Of a stretch of 64,000 bases of DNA, positions 12,959 through 26,657 are shown piece by piece. This DNA is from Tyto alba (lineage: Eukaryota > Chordata > Aves > Strigiformes > Tytonidae). Every line of letters starts with the position of its first letter. Position 1 is the stretch's first letter. The stretch lies in NCBI RefSeq assembly GCF_018691265.1, contig NW_024881278.1, positions 10,540,001-10,604,000 on the forward strand, written 5' to 3'. Both the position numbers and the translations under genes were made by a program. The notes under the pieces were generated by a model. That model was given only the letters and a program-made list of their open reading frames with translations. It was not told the DNA's origin and did not search any database.

Positions 12959-13209
12959 GAAGAGAAACCAAAGAAACCAAAACCCCCCAAATTTTATCTC
13001 TTTACTCCGTAAGCTGTCACTGTTTTATCATGTTTTCTATCTGGATTCAAAAGCTTTAAGAGGTCAGAAGCCCACAGCTGTTGTTTCTTAAGGTGTAAAA
13101 GTAGACAAACAGAGTCTTCCAATCAAATGACCTACCTGATAGATCATACACTAGAGTCAGAATGAAAGTTACATTGTTATAAAGTTTTTCTTCATTAAAA
13201 AAAAAATAA

Positions 13210-13251
13210 AAATGTAAAATGAAATAAGTGAAATGTAAAATGGAATAAGTG
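13210..13251. repeat. Tandem duplication, 21 bp x 2, one mismatch
   Basis: A 21-bp unit (13210-13230) is repeated immediately (13231-13251) with one A-to-G difference in the middle of the unit (GAAATAAGTG versus GGAATAAGTG). This is a local slippage duplication older than the perfect one at 158-189. Confidence 0.88.
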
Positions 13252-15271
13252 GACCCTAAATCCATTCATGGATGCAGTATAAGAACAAGATAAATATCTA
13301 TGATACCTTTTCTCCATGCTCTAGCAGCCGCTTTCATTTAAGAGTCCTCCTGATCTGGAAATGGTTTCAATGTGTTAAGGATTTCTCCACAGATTTCCCT
13401 TCCATGAGGTCATTCACTTTCCACTTAAACCTATACAAATACGTGGTTGAAAGTGTAACAGTCCAGCCACAGAAGTATATTGATGTTGTACCTCCCCATG
13501 ATGTTTTTACCACTAAGTTAAATATATATTTTCTATGACTTGTGTGGGCTGAGCAGTTGTTTAATGTACATGTTAGTATTCCAAATTGAGTAAGTAAGCA
13601 GATGCCAGAAAACATTATCCAGAAACAGGCAATATCTTGGGCTACGTTGCCCACCTCAGAAGAACCTGCAATTCAAATGTCTTTTCTGAATCTGATAGAT
13701 TAAGTGGGCTTTTTTCTGAAGCACCTTGGTGGGTGTGCTGGTTATTCAATACAAAGGTACAGAAATCTCATTTCTGTTCACTTTGAAGTAATTTACTTCA
13801 GAACTTTAAAAATTATTTGCTTTGAGATTTCAAAAACTTGTTCACATTCTTTCTATGTGATCAAAAATTGGATAGGAATATGAACACAACCTATGTTTTC
13901 TGAAATGCTTTACCAAAAAAAGCGCCAAACGTGTTATGCTCTACTATTTATCATAGGACTAGACTGTGTCTAGTTTAATAACTTATTTGTTCCTTTCTTT
14001 TCCCATTTGTTAGCCCATCCTTTTTTTCTCAGTCATTGTCCATGATAACTTTCTGGCTGTTAAAGGGATGAGTCTTCCATTTCGATGAATCTTCTCTAAG
14101 TTTTTAACTTTTGTGCATTCCTCCTTCAGGTAGTATATTTTTTAGATTACATTAGCCATCACTCCTTACTGAATTTTTTCAAGGCTCCATTGTCTTTTAC
14201 CTAATAAAATTTGAAATTATATTCTAAAAGGTAGATTTTTGTTATATCCTCAATGTGTTAAATCCTGGTGCAATCAGCAGGGGCAATCTGTAACATCTGC
14301 CACAGAAAGGGCAAACTGTTCTCTCTAGTACAGGGCAAAATGGCCCTTGTAATGCATTTAGCAAAGTCTTTTCTCCTAATGCATTAGTTTACTGAGGCGT
14401 GCAAAAGTCATTTCCACATTAATCTACACCCAAAAAGGTTTCTCTGATAAGACTTGGCCCCAGTCAGTAAATCCTTCTCAGCTCATCTTAGTACTACTGC
14501 AAGGCTAATTGCACAAGCAACAATCACATATCTAACCAGGGGATTGACTTAATTTTAAACTCCTCTTGGAGCTATACTGTTGCACAATTCAGTGCTGATT
14601 TTCTGTATCTAGAGTATTCTAGAAGAAAAATTAGCCCTATTCCAGCCAAAATGAAGACAGTAATACATAAAACCTGTGCTCATTATTTGCTGACTTTATT
14701 TCTAATAAAAATGAAGCATTTTCCCCCGTTCCACATACATACTCTTGCACCTCCAATTATTAATGTTAAACCCTTGTCCATCTGTCTATGTTAGCAAAGT
14801 TAAATTCTTTCTAGCAATTCCCTTCTAAATCACTTCACAACAATCACTCTGTGCATGAGAAGAGCAACATATTAAAATTACTTCTCAAACTGTTTTTAGA
14901 CACAAATGCAAAAGCTTTGACTAAAGTTAATCCACATTTTTAGATACAGTTCACTGAAATGAAGATTTGTAATGTTTCTGTGGATGACACTTCTTTCTGA
15001 TATGGTGTTCAGCAAGTTCTATGTTACGGGAAGAGACAAGATTCTGAAACTTGACGTTCATAGGAAGAAAGGACTTTGTGTGTAATAAACAGAGTGCTGG
15101 GTTAAAAACCGCAATAATCAAAACATTGTGACTAATGGGCATGGGACATTGCACTTTTTCTCCTCCACAGAACATTGTAGTTTTCTAGTTTCAGAAAATG
15201 TAATGATTTAACATGATGGCTCTCTCAATATTGTGATCAGTATCGTAAACACAGAAAATTTATTTTCCATC

Positions 15272-15285
15272 TTTTTTTTTTTTTT
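15272..15285. repeat. Poly(T) tract, 14 bases
   Basis: Fourteen uninterrupted T residues between TTCCATC and GGAAAACAT. It is a simple homopolymer with no recognised element attached. Confidence 0.85.
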
Positions 15286-17094
15286 GGAAAACATATTTTT
15301 AATTTGTCTTCTGGATATCTTTAGGTCATGCCTTTAATCTTTTCTCCACAAGCATGAAGACTTTTTATTTTTTTAAAAACAGTGGAAATTAAATGATAAT
15401 CATTCAGCTCCTGTGAAGGGGATTAAGAAACATACCAAATATATCAAGATAGAGATAAAATTGCAAAGGCTGGCAGCAATGATTCCTCTTCAGTTTGCCA
15501 GCTCTGCCAGTTTGTGTGTGCGTAGGAGCCAGAGGCCCCCACCTTCCTATGCTAGAGTATGTGCTTACAGGGACTACAGTCACGGCTAGGACAAAACACA
15601 GCTTTTTGCATCCCTTGAGTCCATGTGCAAATAGAAAGCAATCACCATGTCCATGGGGCCTACAATATTCTAACCAATGAATAAACAAAACACAAACTGT
15701 GCCTGCTATACATTCAGATGACAAACCACTTTATCTCTTCCACCACATCTTCCATCAGTCTGAAGGCCTGTCTGACTTCCTTATTGGACATGAGCTCCCC
15801 CTTTAAATCTTGTCTAAGAAGAATGATAGGAAGCCTTCATAAGCATTGTATTATTCTTATGAACTTTCACAGTATCTGACGCAAAAAGTTTAGACATGAA
15901 TACTATAAAAAAGAGTGTGGTTTGGCATATCTTGATAGTTGAGGCTGTACAAGAGTTAGGTGGATTGACCACTCCTTGAATGGTGGGAGAGTCTCAAATG
16001 TTAATAGGGAAGCACAAGAAACTTGCCAGGCTAGGCTGGATGTAAATAATAATGCTGTCGATTTGTAGGATAGAAAATATTCCTCATCACTACAATTTTT
16101 ACATAATGTAGTTACCAAAGGGTTGATGCTTGTCAACTATTACCCAGCTAAATGTGATTTATATCTAACATTATTACATTGTTTAATGAATAATATGAAA
16201 GCAGGAAGGAAAAAGCATAAAAAATAAGCAACTATATTCTACTGTAGTCATTTCAGAACAAAAATTGTTAGTTTGCCTTTTTCCTGCAGTTCTATTGTGA
16301 GTCTGTGGCTACAACTGAAATACAGATTTAAAACAAACAGATGTACGGAAGTCAGAACTGATAGTAAATTAATGTGATTAATATAAATATAGGATAAATA
16401 TTAATAGAAACAAATATCAGGACATAAGATTTCATGCTATATAGCCTCAGGAGGTAAAATATTTAACAGGTTTAGTTTCTCCAATTTAAATGATATTTCT
16501 CATCCACTGCTCAAAGGAGTTGTGAGAATTAATTAATGTCTGCTTTGACCTATAGATTGTTATAAAATGTCAATTTTTATGAATTGGTCTGGATTATAGA
16601 TTTTTCATAGGGCCTTGCCTTCACTGTATTTCATTCCCACATGTACAGCATATTTTGCAGTTTTTGCTTTACTATTTAAAAGTATGTTTCAGAGGTTGCA
16701 TTTAGCTACAACCACTACAGATGGGCAAATGGATATATCTCTTCTTAAAAAAATGTAGGTTTTCTCCACACAAGAAATTTGTCTTTACTTCAGGTTAAAG
16801 CGTACATGTCATATGTACATACCCATTCTGTGTTGGCCATGTTTCACAAGGTAACTTGAATTTGTGCAGAAGAATGTGTGTCTCTGCAATACCAAGTCTT
16901 GAACTCAAGTTCTACCCTCCACAGAGCATGCATAGAGAAACAGTAATCCATATACACACAGAGCATTTCCATGCATTTTTACATCAGACTCACTGAACAT
17001 GTCATGGAGAATCAACCTGCACAGCTAGATCTCATATATTAAGACGGTATTCCTCTATCCACCAGTTGCAGCTGGTTTTGTTTTGGCGTAGGAT

Positions 17095-17665
17095 ACAGAA
17101 TCTCAAAGAATGACAGACTGGTTAAGATTGGAAGGAACCTCTGAAAAGCATCTTGTCCAACCCCCCAGCGCAAGCAGGGCCACCTAAAACAGGCTTCCCA
17201 GAACCATGTCCAGATGACTTTTGAATATCTCCAACACTGGAGACTCCAGAACCTCTCTGGGCAAGCTGTGTCAGTGCTTGGTCACTCTCACAGTAAAAAA
17301 GTGTTTCCTTACACTCACATGGAATCATGTGTTTCAGTTTGTGCCTATTGTCCTTGGTCTTGTCTCTGAGCACTGCTGAAAAGAGCCTGGCTCTGTCCTC
17401 TACTCACCCTCCCTTCAAGTATGTATATACACTGATAAAATCCTCCTTGAGTCTTCTCTTCTCTAGGCTAAACAGTCCTAGCTCTCCTAGCCTTTCTTCA
17501 GAGGAGAGATGCTCTAGTCCCTTCACCTTCTTTGTGGCCCTTGGTTGGACTCTATCCAGTGTGCCCATGTCTCTCTTGTACCAATGAGCTCAGAATTTGG
17601 TACAGTATTCCACGTGTGACCTCACCGGTGCTGAGTAGAGGGGAAGGATCACGTCCCTCATATCT
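17095..17665 (-). mobile_element. CR1 fragment, older subfamily, 5'-truncated
   Basis: At the left, ACAGAATCTCAAAGAATGACA corresponds to a CR1 3' terminus made of ACAGAATC-type octamers, followed by GATTGGAAGGAACCTCTGAA and TTGTCCAACCCCC. Further CR1 3'-UTR landmarks follow in reverse-complement order: TCTCTGGGCAAGCTGTGTCAGTGC, CACTCTCACAGTAAAAAAGTG, then the GAGTCTTCTCTTCTCTAGGCTAAACAG and CTCCTAGCCTTTCTTCAGAGGAGA blocks. Wording differs from the copies at 988 and 59768 (ACCTCTGAAAAGCATC rather than ACCTTAAAGATC), so it belongs to another CR1 subfamily. About 570 bp remain; little or no ORF2 is left. The right edge is uncertain by about 20 bp. Confidence 0.9.
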
Positions 17666-19786
17666 CATATTTTTCTGGCAAAGATTTTTTAAAATAATAG
17701 CAAGAAGTAAAAATAATAGTAAAGATGCAAACATGCAGTTCAAGGGTACATTTGTAAATGCAAAGGTTTGAGCTGTTCTCTTCTGACTCTAGCTGATAAG
17801 CTGGGAAAAGCAGCTCACAAGCTAAACTAAGACTCAGTAGAGCCCTTGTAACTGAAAACGGAACTTTAAGGCAAACTAAGAGGAAAGTGGCAAGCTCCCA
17901 GTAAATATAAGCCAAGATTAAATTCTGTATTCTGTTGTTGAGAAATGCACATTGCAAATGGAACTGTGTATTAGTTCAGCTGAAATGTATTCTAATAGAG
18001 TAGAAGAAAGACTTGCCACACAGTACACAATGTTCCAATCCGTAAAAAGCTAGGAGCCTGTCTAAAATAAGAAAAGATTTGTATCAAGCAACTGACTAGA
18101 TAAACAAGCATTGTAGACTGCTGCAGAAGAGTGTAGCCATATTAAAATATAGATATACTCCATAAAAATTGCATGATGGAACTCCATTTCCATCTCTCAT
18201 CACTGTGTATAGTGTGTTCCCTTACAGAGCAGAGCCAGAGCACGGAGCAAAGGAAGACCTGATCCTTTCGAAAGGCACTCCTTGTAAGAAAGGAGAAGTT
18301 TTCTGTGTTTCTAAAACCAGTAGTACAAATATTCGCAGCTACTACCCTTTTCCCCAGGGCGTCCCTCCTTCTCAGCTTTTTGTCTCTGTTCTAATCTTCT
18401 TTCTTGGTCTTGATGCTCAGCAATGGGACCCCAAACAGATATTGAAAATAGTCAACAAATGAAGCTGGAAGGAGACAGAGGCACATGAGCTGGTGGCAGT
18501 ATAGACTGGGGGGACCTGGGAAGGGTGTGAGGCCTTCTTATGCTTGCACAGCCTCTTGATTAATACTTTATACAGTGCATAACACAATTAAATTGTTTGA
18601 TGCCACTCCCTACATATCAGTGACTTTAACCTTGCACTTCAGAACAGTTGTGGCTTTCAGTGTTTTGTTTTTAAAATGGAACATGTCCTCAGACTAGCAG
18701 GTATCCACATGGAAACCTGGAAACCTGGAATATTTTCAGGATGTCAGAAAAGCCCTATGAGAAAAAATTGCTACAGTGTTGGTGGTTTTTTCTTTATGTT
18801 CAAATAAATTCCATTCTTAGGGGTTATATTCAAAACCTTCTTTCCCCTTTCCCATGTTTATACCATGGACAAATAGTATCTGATTGTGATGTTTCATATG
18901 TTCTCCTATTAAGTTATAATAACACTTTATATTCTTGTGATGGTTAACCCCCTGGAGTCTCCTCACTGACCTCAGCAATGCTGGGGTTACTTAGCATTAT
19001 CTTGTCAATCAAAGTAATTCCATTTAGGAACCTCAATATAGCTTTAAGACCTTGGCTTCAGACACTCAGGCTTGAAATCTAGTAAAATGCAAACAAAATA
19101 ATTTTTGCTCACATTTCATTGACACCTGGCAAGTCTTTTCTATTAAGCAACCGCTGGAGGATGTTTGTTTTGAACATGTATTTCATTAACAGAAGATGGA
19201 AAAATCAATTTTTGACGAATCTACCTAAGCCTAAGAGTTTTGTTTTATTACAGTCTCCTATTTTTTAAATTTAAATTCAAAACACCTTGTAAAAAAGAAC
19301 TAGGTCCTGATTCCCACTGATTTCAATATAGCTAGCTACACATTCAGAAACAGGCCAAATAAGAATCCCAACTGCAAATTAGAAGTATGAAAAGCAGTAG
19401 GGGTTGTAGCTCCTTAAACTATCTCTATTCAGATCTCTAGAAGTATATCAGCGCCTACTCTGAATTACTTGTGCCCAGCAAAATATATGCTCATATGAAC
19501 TGTCTAATGATGTCTTTCTGGAAAGTCTAATTCCAGAACAAGAGTCCTGAGATGCCATCACTGATAGCATGAACACTTCCTGTCCCTTTCAGTGATAAAA
19601 CAAGCACATTCACTTAAAGCAAGTACAGTGGCTCGTTGTCATATGCCATATAAACATTGTGAAAACAATGCAGATAATTTGAAATTATATTTGCAATGAA
19701 CTTGAAAGCAGAAGTTCTCTGCTTCTTCATGTTGGGTCACCTCCTACTGTTATATATCATAATTTGGTTAAAGTTTCTCATTAGAG

Positions 19787-19887
19787 AAAAAAAAAAAAAA
19801 AAAACAAAAAACAAACAAACAAACAAACAAACAAAACAAACAAACAAACAAAAAAAAAAACCAACAAAAAAAAAAAAAACAAGAAAA
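19787..19887. repeat. A-rich / (CAAA)n low-complexity tract
   Basis: An A18 run is followed by CAAA units, one CAAAA interruption, more CAAA units, an A run, CCAA and a final A run. The lysine/asparagine-rich and phenylalanine-rich 'proteins' read through it on the two strands are artefacts. It could be an expanded retroposon tail, but no body is recognisable upstream. Confidence 0.92.
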
Positions 19888-22029
19888 GTATAGATTTCTA
19901 ATCCATATCTACTGAATGTATTTATGGACATTGCCAGAGGTACCAGCTCTACAGCCAAAAATTCTTACAACCAGGAAGAAACACTTGATTGATGCCTATT
20001 GACTCCAGTGTAACTATTTAAAAGAACTTACTACCACAAACTGCAGTCTTATCAGCTGGAAGAGTTTTTAATCCTGTTAACAAAGACTGAAACAGAGATA
20101 TGTGGAGATGGCTCGTCTGTGATTATGTTGCTGTTGGCACTGCAAAGGAAAGTACTATCTGACAGATTACATATATAGGCTGCCTTTAGAGGATAATACA
20201 ACATATATTATTATTTAATATTTCTCTCTGGTATTGTTTTGAGGCTTTGATCAGGACTGTAAGGTTTTTTAAAATAATTTTTTGAAAAACTGTGTACACA
20301 CATGAGGAAAGTATCTGTGCCTTAAGACTACAACCAAAAGATAGAATATACAAAAAGAACCTGAAGGCACCAAGAGTGGTGCAATATCATATAGCAGATT
20401 ATTTTTAAATTTCAAAACAGCATCAAGATATTCAGAGTACTTGAAGAGTTATGGTTCAAGAGAATGAACTTTCCAAAGTCTGAAACACTCCCTCAGCATT
20501 GCTTTAAAATCAAACACATTTGATTGACTCAGAGGTATAGATAGATGAATTCTGTACCATTTATTTATTTTTCTGGAGATAATTACAGTATGTACAGTAT
20601 ATGTTGTATGAGACATCTCAAGCAGCAGACAATATAGGGATGGAAAAAAAATTATTTGGTACCATCCCAGAACTACACATTACGTATATTCCCAGATATT
20701 TGAATAATGTTTTTTTTTTTGTAATGAGACTGTTTAGAGTACATGTTATCCTTCTCCTCAGACATGGCCATGCAGAGTAAAAGTCTTAGGAATTTGATTC
20801 CTGTATATATGTACAGTACATACAGACTGTACTGCTTTTTTCCTGCCTTTTCATAACTAAATGAGACTGTGTGTAGCCTGTGGCATACCCACAGTCTAAA
20901 TCTATTTTTGTTGCAGGTGTCACTGAGGATTAGAACTTCTTAGGATGTGAAGTTAAGACTATGCCATTACAAAGTATCACAGTTATACCTATGTACATCT
21001 GAGAAGGCTCTGTCCCTTAATCTATGGATAGACATAATAATGGTGACTTAATGTAGTCAAAACTCACTAGTTAACACTCCTGTCCCAACCATTGATTACT
21101 CTTCCTTGGCTCCAGATACTTCACCCTGCTAAATGTTCTCTGATACGTTAGTCACAGCTGCTATAATCTAAATCAGAGCACAAAAATTCAGGTGAGAGAG
21201 GAGTAAATAGAAAATAAATTTCTTCTCCTTCTGCTTGAGCACTTTGCATGAACCCAGACCTTGTTCATAACCTACTCTGACCTAGATAAGGATGACAAAA
21301 AAATCCTGTTTCAACAGACTGAAGAGTCAATAACAATAAATTTTCCCTTATATATTACTTTTATTTTTACCTGGATCATGCTCTTAATTAACAATATATT
21401 CATGATGTGTCTTAACCATTACTATAACATAAAAATGAAGACAAAACCAGATCAATTTTTATGACTGAGTTAAAGGAAACTATATTGAGTTGTGTGTTGT
21501 TTTTTAATTTTTGTAATGTAAGAAAAAATCTGTGGATATTAACATGGAATTCCAGAGCTCCATTGCAAAAATGAAAATAAAATTATGATGTGAATCAGTA
21601 CCAAATTAATGTCACATTAACAATAAATTCATAGCTCTCAAGAAAGTAAACTTTACTTATACTGAACCAAACACAGAGATACATTTGTTATGGGTGTTTA
21701 TTTCTGGAAATATTTGATAGTTATTCTATTATTATCGTATTTTTGCTGTTGTTCTGCATCACTGCCTTCTTCATCTGTGATTATAGAAGGTTGAGAGGGT
21801 TGTTCATGACTGAACAGAGAATAATATTTAGTCTATTTATTCCAAATTTGCATAAGATTTTATACTTCTATTCTCCTGTGCAAAGAATTTAAGGAAGTAG
21901 GAGAAGGTTGAAAAGCCTGTTCAAGATTAAGTGCCGTTTTAGTTTCTTTGTCACAGTAATGAATCTTTGCAAGCTTCATGTGGTAAGACAGGAATAGGAG
22001 CAAGCATATGTACTTTTTTTCTCTTTCTA

Positions 22030-22135
22030 AATGTATGCCTACACACATTATGTATGTACATACACTATATATTACATGCTGTAATGTATATTTATTGTGT
22101 ATATAGATATATGCATGTGAGTGTGTGTATGTAAT
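22030..22135. repeat. TG/TA-rich low-complexity region
   Basis: Alternating purine-pyrimidine sequence rich in TGTATG, TACATAC, TATATA and GTGTGTG. It is an imperfect dinucleotide-type tract likely to be unstable in length. Confidence 0.7.
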
Positions 22136-23341
22136 CAGTATTAATTAAGAATGAAATATTAAGTCCCTCAAACATCAAGAGTTAAGATAGTTCCTCAGTT
22201 ATTGGCTAAATCACAGTGTACATTTTGAGTATCATTTTCAAATATTCTTGGTATCACTTTAAATCTGTTCCTATGAAAGGTAATGGAGAAATTTTCAAAA
22301 GCTGTCATAAGCCCCTTTATACTTTTTATGTATAAAGTAGCAGGCAGTAGTAATGTACAATATCAGTTGAGAGCTAATTTTTTTTTTCCTTAAAAGGTTA
22401 ACAAAATTTACACCACTAGAATGGTCATAAGATCAAAACAGGCAAAAACCCAAAGCAAAACCCAACCTCTTCCAGGCCCAAGCTCCCACAAATATACTAT
22501 AAATGTTCATGCCTAGATTAAGTCTTTGACTAAGTCAGCAATGAGTCTGACTTCATTTAGGTTGGTTTCAAACTCTAATTTTATTAATGGTGCCACTTCT
22601 ATGGAGCTTTTTTGAAAAAAAAAAAAAAATCTGAAAGGAAGCAAACTGAAACTATTTGCAAATTTGCAAGCCATTCTGACCATCAGCCTCCATAAAATGA
22701 ACAAACCCTGCATGTTCAACAGGAAAATGCAACCTTATGTGAGTCTGGGTGAACATAGTCAGTCTAACCAACACCCCTTCAACCAAGTATCCACATTTCC
22801 AAAGGTATTTTAGGCGTCCCAGGTTCTGGGTGCTGGATTAGAGCCACAGCCAATGAAGGTAGGACCGCAAAGGGCAGTTGTGATCCAGCATGCTCAAGGA
22901 GCAACAATAAGGGAGACATGTCATTACAGCCATCATCAGAAAGAGCAATAGGTTTCTCTCAGGTGCAGATAGATATTGCTATTTTTCTGCCTTAATGACA
23001 CAGGAATAATTTTATTATTGTTTAGCTTGCTAGCTCATGTGAAAAGGGTAGCATCAATGAACTGAATAAAAGGAATTACAAAAGTATGAAAAAAAAAACC
23101 AAAAGGGTAGGAGCAGAATCCCAGTAATGTTTTCTTTTTTATATAAAGATCCACCTGAGGCCATTGAGCTAATTTTAAAGCACAATATTAAGAATCTCTT
23201 AATCTATCATGCAGTTCTTCATAGTGGAAAAGAAAAGGTTGGTTCAATAATCAAATCCCAAGTCAGCTGCTGTGATTACTGTGATTCCCTTTTTGCTTTT
23301 GATAAAATAGACCCTTTTCCCTTTGGGGGTTGTACAAGCCC

Positions 23342-23393
23342 AAATCAATGAACCAAAATTGGTTCCAACACACCAATTTTGGTTCATTGATTT
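23342..23393. repeat. Perfect 22-bp inverted repeat with 8-base loop
   Basis: The left arm 23342-23363 (begins AAATCAATGAACC, ends AAAATTGGT) is the exact reverse complement of 23372-23393 (begins ACCAATTTTGG, ends CATTGATTT). The spacer 23364-23371 is TCCAACAC. There is no mismatch over 22 pairs. Beyond the stem, GCC on the left (near 23337-23340) and GGC on the right (near 23397-23400) could add a short pairing after a small bulge. The stem could have formed by template switching during replication, could be a remnant of a terminal-inverted-repeat element, or could be a transcribed hairpin. Nothing in the flanks identifies which. Confidence 0.93.
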
Positions 23394-26300
23394 CCAGGCC
23401 AACATTCCCTTTATTTACTAGACAGAATCTCACAATCTGTCAGTAATATCTGTAGCACTTTTTGTTTGAACGTATTTCAGATGTTTTGCCTTCTTTTCAT
23501 TCTTCTTCTACCATCAGTAATTTTTCAGGTCACTGTTATACTTTATAGAAGCCCACTTCTCACAGCTGAACACACACATAAAGTGTATTTGCACTTACTG
23601 CAAGTCATAAACTATATTGAACCTGAACTTGTGCTACAAGCAAGAGCTTCTACTGCTTAGGGAAAAAAAATATTCTAAACAGGTATCCATGGTAAGTTTT
23701 AATCTTTAATGAGCATAATGGAATACAATTATATGCACAACCAAGAAAGATTAAGCTTTCTATTCCCAGACTACTCTTGGAAATGGTAGGTACATTTTTA
23801 ACTTCAGTATGTTCTAGATTTGCAGGAGCACATTTAACTAAATATTGCTTTAACTGAAAGACTTAACTGGAGTTAGGTCATACAGTTCAATTGTGTATTT
23901 TGCTGAGCTCACACCTTATTAATGTCATGTCAAGGTAAATGAAAAATAATACTTTTCTCAGAACACAAATGGATTTTTTTTTTCCCATTACAATGGAACA
24001 TAGGAGATTTTCACAGTGTTAAAGATGAAAAGTCATGACTACTTGACCCATTGGAATTTTGATGATTTTAGTTTTTCCTCCTTAAAAAGTTTAGTATTCG
24101 CTTGCACTATCATGTAATATTTATTTGAAAAAGCTTTTGTACCTTGTATATGAAAATATATGAGTAATATAAAAAATATATTTCATTTTGTGGCCTGAAT
24201 GTTCTTTTATATATCTAAAAGACTAGAAAAAATTGAGTAAAGCAACAAAAATGATCTCAAATTCCATTTTAAATCACTACGTGTAGCTGAATTTAGTTCC
24301 TAAATTGTACCTGTTTTGAAATGTCTTTTTTTTTGTTTCAAAAGAACTTCAGAAGAAATACATGTTCTGGTTCAGTTATTCCTTGTAAGAGAATATGGAA
24401 TTAACAAAAGGCAAGTGGTCATCCATTGATGAACTTGAAAATACATATTTCAAAAGATAACAGAAAGATATAGGCATTTGATATTTTTACTGTATTCATC
24501 TTTCTAAAAAGAAGTAAAAGGCTCAATTCATTGTATATTACTTTAACTCGTAAGCCAGGAATGCTACACAAAATAGAAGAATTCCTTTTCTGATTCTTAT
24601 TTCCCTGTGTTTAATAAATTTTATTTCACATCTTGGCTTTAGTCCTAATCAGAGAGTGAATATTGCATATGTACCTTGCATTTTGAAAAACTTTGTCTGT
24701 GATTTTTGCATGCTTATTAAAATGGATTTTTTAACAGAGGCCATCGATAAATGTGCATCTCCCATATATTCCATTGGACCTATTTTTTCTTTTTTACTTT
24801 CCATTCATACATCTACCTTGCCTTTTCACTTTCTCATCCTGGCCTGATCCAAAGCTAACAGAAGGGAATTGTGTGACTTCCATGGTTTCAGTAAATGCTG
24901 GGACGAGACCCTTACGTTAATAAAGAACTGCACGTCTTCTTCTACTTCTTGCACAGCATCTGAGCCCTACATTGTAGATATTACTTAATTTTAGTGATTC
25001 TGACTCCTGAATTTGCTTAGCAGACCTAGCTAAGGCACTCTAAACTTACTTTTAAATAGTACAATAAATTGAGTTACAAAAATAAGCACAATGAAAGAAG
25101 TAAGAAAGGAAAGAGAAAGAGTACAAACAAGGTTTATGAAAGGATGGGTGAAATATAAATAATAATAGGAGAGAAGAGATGACTGTTTGGTTAATGAGTT
25201 GCTGAGAATAAATGATCTTTTGGGAGAGATTTGAAAGAGCACACTGATGCAAAAGAATGAATTGAAAATGGGAGCTTATTCCACAACACATAGGCAAGAA
25301 AAGAAAGAGTGTGTGAAGTCAGTAAGGATGAGAGAGTTAAGATTGCCTTTATGTTCTTGCTTTTTACATCTCAACAAACAACATTCAGCAATCAAAGGTT
25401 AATAACAAGCAACTTGCCATAATTGCATAGCTCTCCTCCCAAAATGGCACGTCAGCAGCAAGGTGAAACATTCACACTTGCCAGCTATGACATGCCTTGA
25501 TAATTCCATAGTACTGAGGAAGCTAGAAATAGATTAATAGAGAGCATAGCAAATGGAAATAATGATAAACAAGCAGACCACAGGCTATAACTAAAGCCTG
25601 CCCAGAAAGAATGACAAAAAAGGAAAGGTTCAGTGCTGTTACACTGAACTCTGACAGCATGTTTAAAATGTGTGAGACAGTGGCTACAAACATTGAATTT
25701 CTTTAGAGGATTTGCTTACTTACTGCAAGCTACTCAAAACTCTATCAGCCTGGTTTCCTGATGATAGCACATCTGCCATGGTGCTCATTGTAGCAGAGCA
25801 AGGATGAGGGCAATTCCAGTGTCTCATGCATCATCAACAGAATTGCCACACACTTGTTGATTACAGAATAATTTTTAATGCTAATAATATCTGAAACAGA
25901 AAGAACACAGCTTGATGTTCCTGATATAGACCTGATCTTCTTACGAGTAGTATAACAAATGATACATACATCTTATATGAAAATCAATAATGGAGCACTA
26001 ATGCCATTACCAGAATTTTTTTATTTTCAGTGTTGCTCTTCTCAACTTAGTTTTATGCTTGAAATCTGAGGTGAAAAAATCAAGTAAACATGGTGAGCAA
26101 ACACAACAGAACTTATAAAGACTCAGTGGGTAAACAGCCATCATGCAGTACACTGCACCAAACACAAGATGTGTAAGATGCAGATCATGTAGTTTGTGCA
26201 GAGGGAGAAAAATAACCAAAGCATCACTGTGCTTCATCTCTCTTTTCCAAGATAAATGTAACCCAAAAATTTCTGGGCAGATGATAGAGTGGTTAGGGCA

Positions 26301-26620
26301 AGATAAAATCTACATAATACACATAAATTGTGCAAAGAAGTCATAAAATTCTTAGTTTAACAGTGTCCTGTTAGAAAGATGTACTGCTGCTAAAAGTTGT
26401 TAAATACATGAATTTTTGTAAGTCACTTATTTTAATATGGTAAATGAGTTTCCAGATAGCTGTATGTAGTATTTCAATTTCCCCTGGAAAGAACATTTTT
26501 ATTTTCCTTCCTGATATTAAACTCTGATTTTCTTGATGCAGTGATGAAATTATCTGGATTGTTGCCTTACAAATATTTAGAAGATAACAGAAGACAATAA
26601 GCATGTCTTTATAGTAGAAC

Positions 26621-26657
26621 TATTATTTTCTAGGCCAGAAGTATTATTTCCTAGGCC
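26621..26657. repeat. Tandem duplication with 21-bp period
   Basis: TATTATTTTCTAGGCC (26621-26636) recurs at 26642-26657 as TATTATTTCCTAGGCC, with AGAAG between the copies. One substitution separates them. It is a local duplication with no inferred role. Confidence 0.85.

Larger units (their letters stand above)
6741..17094. other. Long AT-rich non-coding stretch
   Basis: About 10.3 kb with no supported gene or clear interspersed repeat. Open frames reach 106 codons (7818-8138, 15404-15724), but overlapping frames on both strands, biased composition and lack of any domain argue against coding. Minor content: a G-quadruplex motif (8104-8126), a CAAAA tract (12931-12958), a 21-bp tandem duplication (13210-13251), and a 14-bp perfect palindrome centred on GAATTTAAATTC (10604-10617). 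Unique sequence such as 14230-14640 could hold conserved regulatory elements, but I cannot test that. Confidence 0.55.

Noticed and set aside
15404..15724. A 106-codon minus-strand open frame overlapped by a 61-codon plus-strand frame.
   Set aside because: No domain or signal is recognised, and the opposite-strand overlap plus locally higher GC content explain the lack of stops.
19696..19958. Open frames on both strands encoding Lys/Asn-rich and Phe-rich peptides.
   Set aside because: They are translations of the A/CAAA low-complexity tract.
25030..25297. Two overlapping minus-strand frames rich in Leu, Ser and Phe that resemble membrane segments.
   Set aside because: They arise from a purine-rich plus strand (TTC/CTT codons on the minus strand); hydrophobicity is a composition effect.
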